Source of the DNA: Rhodopseudomonas palustris
GTDB lineage: Bacteria > Pseudomonadota > Alphaproteobacteria > Rhizobiales > Xanthobacteraceae
Direction: 5' to 3'
DNA: 64,000 nt
Assembly (NCBI RefSeq): GCF_003591005.1
Contig: NZ_QYYD01000018.1
Location: forward strand, 62,001-126,000
A program made the position numbers and the translations under genes. Under the pieces are notes generated by a model that saw only the letters and a list, made by a program, of their open reading frames with translations, was not told the DNA's origin and did not search any database. How positions within the stretch are numbered: the stretch's first letter is position 1; every line of letters starts with the position of its first letter. Shown here piece by piece: positions 57,853-64,000 of the stretch.

Positions 57853-58040
57853 TCTTGCACTTCCTGACCGGGCAGCCATATCGGGCTGCGGCACCCCCGG
57901 CAAGCCGCGGACACGCGGACTCATAACAGGGGTGCTGGCGTTGCAATTGGGATTGTGGCCGCTATAGTCCGCGCGAATTTGCGCCCCCCGGACGTCGCCC
58001 CTGCGACGCGCCGGCTCGCTTGTTTTCACGGGGAATTCGG

Positions 58041-58460
58041 ATGTTTGTTACTCCTGCGTTTGCTCAGGCCGCCGGCGCCGCTGGCGACGCCAACAGCATG
58101 TTGATGTCGCTGCTGCCGTTCGCGCTGATCTTCGTCATCATGTATTTCCTGATCCTGCGCCCGCAGCAGCGCAAGGTGAAGGAGCACGCCGAGCTGGTGA
58201 AGAACGTTCGCCGCGGCGACACCATCATCACCTCGGGCGGCCTGGTCGGCAAGGTGACCAAGGTGATCGATGACGACACCGTGGAGTTCGAGGTTGCCGA
58301 CGGCGTGCGCGCGCGTCAAATGCGCCAGATGATCACCGGCGTCCGCAGCAAGGGCGAGCCGGTCAAGGACGTGCCCGAGAAGGGCAAAGGCAAGAAGGAC
58401 ATCGTCAAGGAGAGCGAGGCCAAAGCCGAGCCCACCAAGGACGACACCGCATCGAGCTGA
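58041..58460 (+). CDS. yajC: Preprotein translocase subunit YajC
   Basis: This 139-residue inner-membrane protein has one helix (about 22-43, SLLPFALIFVIMYFLILRPQ) followed by RKVKEHAELVKNVRRGDTII and the small beta fold. It forms the SecDF-YajC accessory complex with the genes that follow. The C-terminus is Lys/Glu-rich. CACGGGGAATTCGG before the ATG carries the ribosome site. The next gene, secD, starts 41 bases after its stop. Confidence 0.95.
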   Translation: MFVTPAFAQAAGAAGDANSMLMSLLPFALIFVIMYFLILRPQQRKVKEHAELVKNVRRGDTIITSGGLVGKVTKVIDDDTVEFEVADGVRARQMRQMITGVRSKGEPVKDVPEKGKGKKDIVKESEAKAEPTKDDTASS

Positions 58461-58501
58461 TGCGGACGCTGCGCCTTCAAGGTTTCTGACGGGACATCTC
58501 G

Positions 58502-60103
58502 ATGTTGTATTTCACACGGTGGAAGGCGCTGGCGGTCATTGTGACGGCGCTGGTGGTCTGCCTTTGCGCCGTTCCGAACTTCTTCCCCGAACACACCGTC
58601 AAGACCTGGCCGAAATGGGCGCAGCGCCATCTGGTGTTGGGTCTCGATTTGCAGGGCGGCTCGCACATCCTGCTCGAGGTCGACGCCAACTCCGTCAAGA
58701 AGGACAAGCTCGAATCGGTGCGCGACGACGCGCGCCGCGTGCTGCGTGAAGCTCGGATCGCTTACACCGGTCTCGCCATCAAAGGCGACGTCGTCGAGGT
58801 CAAGATCAGCAAGGACACCGACGTCCCGCAGGCGCTCACCAAGCTGCGCGAGCTGTCGCAGCCGCTCGGCGGCCTGATGGGCTCCAGCGGCCAGCGCAGC
58901 CTCGACGTCGCCGATGCCGGCGGCGGCGTGATCCGGCTGACGGTCCCGCAGGCGGCGATCGCCGAGCGCGTGCGCCAATCGGTCGATCAGTCGATCCAGA
59001 TCGTCGAACGCCGCGTCAACGAACTCGGCACCGTCGAGCCGCTGATCCAGCGCCAGGGTGCCGACCGCATCCTGGTCCAAGTGCCAGGCCTGCAGGATCC
59101 GACCCGGCTGAAGGAACTGCTGGGCAAGACGGCCAAGCTCGACTTCCGGATGGTGGATTCGTCGGTGTCGCCGGATCAGGCGGTGGCCGGCCGTGCGCCG
59201 CCGGACTCGGACGTGCTGATGAGCGCGCAGGCGCCGAAGACGCCCTACGTGATCAAGAAGCAGGTGCTGGTCTCCGGCGCCGATCTGACCGACGCGCAGC
59301 CCGGCTTCGACCAGCGCACCAGCGAGCCGATCGTCAGCTTCCGCTTCAACACCAACGGCGCTCGCAAGTTCGCCCGCGCCACCACCGAGAATGTCGGCCA
59401 GCCGTTCGCCATCGTGCTCGACAACGAGGTGATCTCGGCGCCGGTGATCCGCGAGCCGATCACCGGCGGCTCGGGCCAGATCTCCGGCAGCTTCACGGTG
59501 CAGCAGGCCAACGACCTCGCCATCCTGCTGCGCGCCGGCGCGCTGCCGGCGCCGCTGACGATCATCGAGGAGCGCACCGTCGGCCCCGGTCTCGGCGCAG
59601 ACTCGATCGCCAAGGGCGAGCTCGCCGCCTATGTCGGCTCGATCCTCGTCATCATTTTCATGCTGCTGACCTACCGGCTGTTCGGCGTGTTCGCCAACAT
59701 CGCCGTGGCGATCAACGTGGCGATGATCTTCGGCGTGCTGTCGCTGCTCAATGCGACGCTGACGCTGCCCGGCATCGCCGGCATCGTGTTGACAGTCGGC
59801 ATCGCGGTCGACAGCAACGTGCTGATCTACGAGCGCATCCGCGAAGAATTGCGGGCAGGGCGCAACGCGATCTCGGCGATCGACGCCGGCTTCAAGCGCG
59901 CGCTGGCGACGATTCTCGACTCCAACATCACCACCTTCATCGCCGCCGCGGTGCTGTTCTACATCGGCACCGGCCCGGTGCGCGGCTTCGCCGTCACCTT
60001 CGGCATCGGCATCATCACAACCGTGTTCACCGCTTTCACCGTGACCCGGCTGATCGTCGCCGCCTGGGTCCGCTGGAAGCGGCCGCAGGTCGTGCCGATC
60101 TGA
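58502..60103 (+). CDS. secD: Protein translocase subunit SecD
   Basis: This 533-residue RND-family membrane protein uses the proton gradient to help Sec export. The first helix is at about 9-28. The large periplasmic part includes VLGLDLQGGSHILLEVD (P1 head, about 44-60) and ends near residue 360. Five clustered helices follow, with LPGIAGIVLTVGIAVDSNVL and IYERIREE (about 421-448). It pairs with SecF encoded 25 bases downstream. The length is normal for alphaproteobacteria. Confidence 0.96.
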   Translation: MLYFTRWKALAVIVTALVVCLCAVPNFFPEHTVKTWPKWAQRHLVLGLDLQGGSHILLEVDANSVKKDKLESVRDDARRVLREARIAYTGLAIKGDVVEVKISKDTDVPQALTKLRELSQPLGGLMGSSGQRSLDVADAGGGVIRLTVPQAAIAERVRQSVDQSIQIVERRVNELGTVEPLIQRQGADRILVQVPGLQDPTRLKELLGKTAKLDFRMVDSSVSPDQAVAGRAPPDSDVLMSAQAPKTPYVIKKQVLVSGADLTDAQPGFDQRTSEPIVSFRFNTNGARKFARATTENVGQPFAIVLDNEVISAPVIREPITGGSGQISGSFTVQQANDLAILLRAGALPAPLTIIEERTVGPGLGADSIAKGELAAYVGSILVIIFMLLTYRLFGVFANIAVAINVAMIFGVLSLLNATLTLPGIAGIVLTVGIAVDSNVLIYERIREELRAGRNAISAIDAGFKRALATILDSNITTFIAAAVLFYIGTGPVRGFAVTFGIGIITTVFTAFTVTRLIVAAWVRWKRPQVVPI

Positions 60104-60128
60104 CGACGCTAATCCGAAAGAGCTGCAA

Positions 60129-61223
60129 GTGACAACGACACAGTGGGTATTGATCGGACTGGGCGCGCTGGTGACGGTGCTGACGATCGTCAGCATCATG
60201 GGCTGGCTGCCGTCGCTGCGGATCGTCCCGGACAACACGCATTTCGACTTCACCCAGTTTCGCCGTATCAGCTTCCCGATCTCGGCGCTGCTGTCGATCG
60301 CGGCGATCACGCTGTTCTTCACCCACGGGCTGAACTTCGGCATCGACTTCAAGGGCGGCACGCTTCTTGAGGTCAGGGCTCATTCCGGCACGGCTGACAT
60401 TGCGGGGATGCGCGAGACACTCGGCAAGCTGAACCTTGGCGACGTGCAGCTGCAGCAGTTCGGCGGTCCGGCCGAGGTGCTGATCCGCGTGGCGCAGCAG
60501 CCCGGCGGTGACCAGGCCCAGCAAGAGGCGGTTCAGAAGGTCCGCGCCGCGCTCGGCGATTCCGTCGACTATCGCCGCGTCGAGGTCGTCGGCCCGCGCG
60601 TGTCGAGCGAACTGCTCGCTTACGGCATGCTCGGCCTGATCCTCGCGATCATCGGCATCCTGATCTACCTGTGGTTCCGGTTCGAATGGCAGTTCGCGCT
60701 CGGCGCGATGATCGCCAACGTCCACGACATCGTGCTGACGATCGGCTTCATGTCGATTAGTCAGGTCGACTTCGACCTGACCTCGATCGCGGCCCTGTTG
60801 ACGATTCTCGGCTACTCGCTGAACGACACCGTGGTGATCTACGACCGTATCCGCGAGATGCTGCGGCGCTACAAGAAAATGCCGATGCCGCAGCTTCTGA
60901 ACGAGTCGATCAACTCGACGCTGTCGCGCTCGATCATCACCCACGTCACGGTGACGCTGGCGCTGCTGGCGCTGTTCCTGTTCGGCGGCCAGGCGATCCA
61001 CTCCTTCACTGCGGTCATGATCTTCGGCGTGGTGCTGGTCGGTACCTACACGTCGATCTTCATCGCCGCGCCGATCCTGATCTACCTCGGCGTCGGCACG
61101 CACCGGCTCGAGGCCCCGGACGATGAGCCGGCGCTTCCGGAGCCGGCCGCGGCTGCCGTTGCGGCAGCACCAGCGCCGGTTGCCAAGAAGCCGGCGAAGG
61201 CGGGCAAAGCAGGGAAGCGCTGA
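60129..61223 (+). CDS. secF: Protein translocase subunit SecF
   Basis: This 364-residue RND-type partner of SecD has a first helix (about 5-25), then NFGIDFKGGTLLEVR (about 74-88) in the periplasmic part, and five more helices. The conserved segment GYSLNDTVVIYDRIREMLRRY is near residues 232-252 (quoted in part: YSLNDTVVIYDRIRE). The C-terminus is an Ala/Pro/Lys-rich tail. The start is a GTG at 60129 shortly after AAAGAGCTG. The next gene starts with TTG three bases after its stop. Confidence 0.95.
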   Translation: MTTTQWVLIGLGALVTVLTIVSIMGWLPSLRIVPDNTHFDFTQFRRISFPISALLSIAAITLFFTHGLNFGIDFKGGTLLEVRAHSGTADIAGMRETLGKLNLGDVQLQQFGGPAEVLIRVAQQPGGDQAQQEAVQKVRAALGDSVDYRRVEVVGPRVSSELLAYGMLGLILAIIGILIYLWFRFEWQFALGAMIANVHDIVLTIGFMSISQVDFDLTSIAALLTILGYSLNDTVVIYDRIREMLRRYKKMPMPQLLNESINSTLSRSIITHVTVTLALLALFLFGGQAIHSFTAVMIFGVVLVGTYTSIFIAAPILIYLGVGTHRLEAPDDEPALPEPAAAAVAAAPAPVAKKPAKAGKAGKR

Positions 61224-61226
61224 GTT

Positions 61227-61610
61227 TTGGCGGACCGCTCCGAGATCCCGCATTTCCCCCGGACGGCTTCGGTCGACGCCTATGGCAAGGGCGGGTTCTA
61301 CTTCGGCGACATGTCGCACGTCGGCTCGCTGCTGTTTCTGCCGGAGGCGGTATGGGGCTGGGATGTAACTCGGCCCGACCAGATTGACCGATATTCTCTG
61401 CAGCGGGTGTTTGATAACGCCAGCGCGATCGAGACGCTGATCATCGGCACCGGCACCGAGGTCTGGATCGCGCCGCGGCAGCTGCGCGAGCAACTTCGCG
61501 CCGTCGGCATCGTTCTGGACTCGATGCAGACCGGGCCGGCCGTGCGCACCTACAACATCATGATCGGCGAACGCCGCCGGGTCGCGGCGGCGCTGATCGC
61601 GGTGCCATGA
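61227..61610 (+). CDS. Mth938-like domain protein (NDUFAF3-related)
   Basis: This 127-residue soluble protein has the Mth938/DUF498 fold pattern: YGKGGFYFGDMSHVGSLLFLP, ETLIIGTGTEVWIAP and ALRA-like LREQLRAVGIVLDSMQTGPA segments. Its eukaryotic relative NDUFAF3 is a mitochondrial complex I assembly factor. The start is a TTG at 61227 preceded by AGGGAAGCG; no ATG suits the family length. Its TGA overlaps the ATG of the following gene, so they are coupled. The adjacency of this family to secF and a squalene-synthase-like gene is a known alphaproteobacterial arrangement. The bacterial function is unproven. Confidence 0.85.
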   Translation: MADRSEIPHFPRTASVDAYGKGGFYFGDMSHVGSLLFLPEAVWGWDVTRPDQIDRYSLQRVFDNASAIETLIIGTGTEVWIAPRQLREQLRAVGIVLDSMQTGPAVRTYNIMIGERRRVAAALIAVP

Positions 61611-62464
61611 GCGAGACCGGCAGCCACGCCGATGCGGCGTTCTGCGCCGCCCTGGTTCGCGACGCCGATTTCGACCGCTACGCGGCGACGCTGTTCGTCG
61701 ATCCGCAAGCGCGGCGTTCGCTGCTGGCGCTGTACGCCTTCAACACCGAAATCGTCCGCGTGCGCGAGCAGGTCAGCCAGCCGCTGCCCGGCGAAATCCG
61801 GCTGCAATGGTGGATCGATACGCTGGCCGGCAACGGCCATGGCGGCGTCGAGGGCAATCCGGTCGCGGCTGAGCTGCTGCGGGCGGTCGGCCAGCACGCG
61901 CTGCCGGTCGCGGCGCTGTCGCAACTGATTGAGGCGCATTTCTTCGACCTCTACAACGATCCCATGCCGGACGTGACGGCGCTCGAGGCCTACGCCGCCG
62001 ACACCGACGGCACGCTGCTGGCACTCGCGGCGCGGATCGTCGATCAGGGCTCGGGCGCGATCGATCATCTCGCCCGTCACGCCGGCATGGCGCTCGGTCC
62101 GACGCGCGCGATCGCCCGGCTACCGTTCGATGCGTCACGGCGGCAGCTGTTCCTGCCGCTCGAACTCATTGAGCGGCATGGCAGCAACGAAGCCGACGCC
62201 TACGCCGGCAAGGAGACGCCGGCGCTGCGCCAGGCGCTCAACGACCTGATCGCGATCGCGCTGACGCATCTCGACGCGGCACAGCAGTTGCTCGTCGAAG
62301 CCCCCAGATCGGCGCGCCGCGCCTTCCTGCCGCTGGCGCTGGCGAGGCGCGATCTCGATCTGATGGCCGAGGCCGACACCGATCTGTTCGCCCCGTTCGA
62401 TCGCGCGCGGCTCGCGACGCTGTGGACGCTGTGGAAGGCGTCGCGGACAAAGGCGTTTCGCTAA
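61607..62464 (+). CDS. Phytoene/squalene synthase family protein (NDUFAF6-related, probably non-catalytic)
   Basis: This 285-residue protein has the all-helical prenyl-synthase fold: SLLALYAFNTEIVRVREQVS, LQWWIDTL, FFDLYNDPM and RRQLFLPLELI. Both Asp-rich motifs needed for catalysis are absent. The first reads NTEIVRVRE instead of a DDxxD-type motif, and the second region reads GMALGPTRAIARLPFDASRR. This matches mitochondrial NDUFAF6, a complex I assembly factor. It overlaps the Mth938-like gene by four bases. Synthesis of squalene is therefore unlikely; an assembly or scaffold role is inferred. Confidence 0.83.
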   Translation: MSETGSHADAAFCAALVRDADFDRYAATLFVDPQARRSLLALYAFNTEIVRVREQVSQPLPGEIRLQWWIDTLAGNGHGGVEGNPVAAELLRAVGQHALPVAALSQLIEAHFFDLYNDPMPDVTALEAYAADTDGTLLALAARIVDQGSGAIDHLARHAGMALGPTRAIARLPFDASRRQLFLPLELIERHGSNEADAYAGKETPALRQALNDLIAIALTHLDAAQQLLVEAPRSARRAFLPLALARRDLDLMAEADTDLFAPFDRARLATLWTLWKASRTKAFR

Positions 62465-62468
62465 GCGT

Positions 62469-62550
62469 CCGTCATTGCGAGCGAAGCGAAGCAATCCAGC
62501 AGCTCAGCGCGCGGTAGATTGCTTCGTCGCTTCGCTCCGAGGAATGACGG
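62469..62550. repeat. Interspersed palindromic repeat, family B copy 3
   Basis: CCGTCATTGCGAGCGAAGCG and CGCTTCGCTCCGAGGAATGA form the outer arms, with AAGCAATCCA and TAGATTGCTT inside. One arm is less perfect than in the other two copies (15404-15486 and 50050-50132). It starts just after the squalene-synthase-like stop and precedes the trmFO stop, again between convergent genes. Confidence 0.85.
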
Positions 62551-62562
62551 AGAGGCTGGGAT

Positions 62563-64000
62563 CTACGCGGCTGCCGCGGTGCGCGGCAGCGCTTCGGCGA
62601 TCCAGCCGTCCATGTCGGACAGAGCGCGAGCGCTGAGAGCCTGCTTTTTGGCGACGGACTTTTCCGGGCCGCGCAGGCGCTTACCGTCGGGACCCTTGGT
62701 GGGCGGATTCGCGAGCGGCGGAAACAGGCCGAAATTGATGTTCATCGGCTGGAAGGAGCGCGGGCCGGCATCGATCGTCTCGATATGGCCGCCGGTAATG
62801 TGGCCGAGCAGGGCGCCGAGTGCCGTGGTCGGCGGCGGCGCGGTGAGCGGCGTGCCGAGCGCGTCCGCCGCAGCGGCGAGGCCGGCGAACAGGCCGACCG
62901 CGGCGGATTCGACATAGCCCTCGCAGCCGGTCATCTGCCCGGCAAAGCGCAGCCGCGGCGCGGCGTTCAGGCGGAGGCTGCTGTCCAGCAGCTTCGGCGA
63001 GTTCAGAAACGTGTTGCGATGAAGCCCGCCAAGCCTTGCGAATTCAGCGGTTTCCAGCCCCGGGATGGTCCTGAAAACACGCTGCTGGGCGCCGTAATTC
63101 AACTTGGTCTGAAAGCCTACCATGTTGAACAGCGTGCCCAGCTTGTTGTCCTGGCGGAGCTGGACGATGGCGTAGGGCTTTACGGTCGGGTTGTGCGGGT
63201 TCGTGAGGCCGACCGGCTTCATCGGCCCATGGCGCAGCGTCTCGCGGCCGCGCTCGGCCATCACTTCGATCGGCAGGCAGCCGTCGAAATACGGTGTGTC
63301 TTTCTCCCAGTCCTTGAAGTCGACCTTCTCGCCGGCGATCAGCGCGTCGACGAAGGCGTCGTACTGCTCGCGGCTCATCGGGCAATTGAGATAGTCTGCG
63401 CCGGTGCCGCCGGGGCCGGCCTTGTCGTAGCGCGACTGAAACCAGGCGACCGACATGTTGATCGAGTCGCGATGCACGATCGGCGCAATGGCGTCGAAGA
63501 ACGCCAGCGCGGATTCGTCGGTCAGCGCCCGGATCGCGTCGGCGAGCGGCGCCGAGGTCAGCGGGCCGGTGGCAACGATGGCGTTGTGCCATTCCTCCGG
63601 CGGCAGACCGGCGATCTCCTCGCGGCGAATCTCGATCAGCGGATGCTCGGCCAGCGCCTTGGTCACGGCCGCCGAAAAGCCGTCGCGATCCACCGCCAGC
63701 GCACCACCAGCCGGGACCTGATTGGCGTCGGCGGCGCGCATGATCAGCGAGCGGAGCTTGCGCATCTCGGCGTGCAGCACGCCGACCGCGTTGTTGGCGG
63801 CGTCGTCGGAGCGGAAGGAATTGGAGCAGACCAGTTCGGCAAGGCCGTCGGTCTTGTGCGCCTCGGTCGAGCGGTGCGGTCGCATCTCGTGCAGCACGAC
63901 GCGAATGCCGGCGCGGGCCACCTGCCAGGCGGCTTCGGACCCGGCCAGGCCGGCGCCAATGACGTGGACGGGCTCTAGCGAATAAGGGAGGGTGCTGGTC
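62563..64000 (-). CDS. trmFO: Methylenetetrahydrofolate-tRNA-(uracil-5-)-methyltransferase, 5' end at window edge
   Basis: This FAD enzyme makes ribothymidine at tRNA position 54 with methylene-tetrahydrofolate as donor. The frame is open to the last base; about 478 codons are visible and probably only one or two are missing. [21 protein letters not shown] near the N-terminus is the FAD-binding loop. [31 protein letters not shown] [17 protein letters not shown] and [20 protein letters not shown] are family motifs. The C-terminus ends RTAAAA. The use of TrmFO rather than the SAM-dependent TrmA is typical of alphaproteobacteria. It faces a family B repeat at its 3' end. Confidence 0.94.
   Translation of the reverse strand, partial: TSTLPYSLEPVHVIGAGLAGSEAAWQVARAGIRVVLHEMRPHRSTEAHKTDGLAELVCSNSFRSDDAANNAVGVLHAEMRKLRSLIMRAADANQVPAGGALAVDRDGFSAAVTKALAEHPLIEIRREEIAGLPPEEWHNAIVATGPLTSAPLADAIRALTDESALAFFDAIAPIVHRDSINMSVAWFQSRYDKAGPGGTGADYLNCPMSREQYDAFVDALIAGEKVDFKDWEKDTPYFDGCLPIEVMAERGRETLRHGPMKPVGLTNPHNPTVKPYAIVQLRQDNKLGTLFNMVGFQTKLNYGAQQRVFRTIPGLETAEFARLGGLHRNTFLNSPKLLDSSLRLNAAPRLRFAGQMTGCEGYVESAAVGLFAGLAAAADALGTPLTAPPPTTALGALLGHITGGHIETIDAGPRSFQPMNINFGLFPPLANPPTKGPDGKRLRGPEKSVAKKQALSARALSDMDGWIAEALPRTAAAA

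Overview
The window is high-GC alphaproteobacterial chromosome. Gene content and order (pyruvate dehydrogenase genes downstream of eno and a DivIC-like gene; argS–SPOR–nagZ–scpAB–tatABC–serS–surE; yajC/secDF), several Tat-dependent exports, and interspersed palindromic repeats of the 'cgtcattgcgag' and 'gtcatggccggg' types point to the Nitrobacteraceae (Bradyrhizobiaceae), most likely a Rhodopseudomonas palustris-like strain. This assignment rests on family knowledge and was not tested by a search. Nearly all of the window is core metabolism and cell-envelope biology. I saw no rRNA, tRNA, prophage, insertion sequence or CRISPR array.

Layout. 1-2.4 kb: a VOC protein, kdsA (metal-dependent KDO-8-P synthase) and an MFS permease in one overlapping run. 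2.4-5.8 kb: an accessory-looking segment with an HTH-GAF regulator, a short ORF that resembles the last transmembrane segments of the neighbouring MFS permease, a GMC oxidoreductase and a possible second MFS-tail scrap. 5.8-11.6 kb: an L,D-transpeptidase, the opgG-opgH osmoregulated periplasmic glucan genes and queF. 11.8-18.5 kb: eno, an MDR dehydrogenase, a 2OG-Fe(II) oxygenase with a Fur-box-like palindrome in its promoter, a LysE exporter, a CaiB-type CoA transferase, an FMN reductase and an FtsB/DivIC-like protein. 18.6-24.3 kb: pdhA, pdhB (lipoyl-E1beta fusion), a DUF5076 gene, pdhC and lpdA. 24.3-25.3 kb looks empty but holds a decayed fragment of an IlvD/Edd-family dehydratase. 25.3-31.6 kb: a Sel1 protein and a five-gene branched-chain-amino-acid-type ABC transporter. 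32.2-37.5 kb: exonuclease III and an RND efflux pair. 37.5-38.1 kb: a DUF433/DUF5615 toxin-antitoxin pair. 38.1-50 kb: erpA, dgt, argS, a SPOR protein, nagZ, scpA, scpB (with a long acidic tail), tatABC and serS. 50-54.5 kb: a CAP-domain protein whose N-terminus is encoded by a palindromic repeat, then surE, a single-domain response regulator, pcm and an NlpD-like LysM/degenerate-M23 lipoprotein. 55-58 kb: an outer-membrane protein that reads as a porin-type barrel fused to an omptin-type barrel, and a DUF815 ATPase. 58-64 kb: yajC-secD-secF followed by bacterial relatives of the mitochondrial complex I assembly factors NDUFAF3 and NDUFAF6, and trmFO at the edge.

How parts work together. Enolase and the PDH complex link lower glycolysis to acetyl-CoA. 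The tatABC genes supply the export route that the twin-arginine signals of OpgG and the ABC substrate-binding protein require. SPOR, NagZ, the L,D-transpeptidase, the DivIC-like protein and the NlpD-like protein are all peptidoglycan or division factors. The surE-pcm-nlpD order, with a response regulator between surE and pcm, matches the enterobacterial surE-pcm-nlpD arrangement.

I do not see a complete, clearly undescribed multi-gene system. The most interesting items are the barrel-omptin fusion, the repeat-derived signal peptide, the iron-box-controlled Fe(II) oxygenase, the IlvD relic, the MFS-tail relics around the GMC oxidoreductase, and the two non-catalytic-looking assembly factors beside secF.
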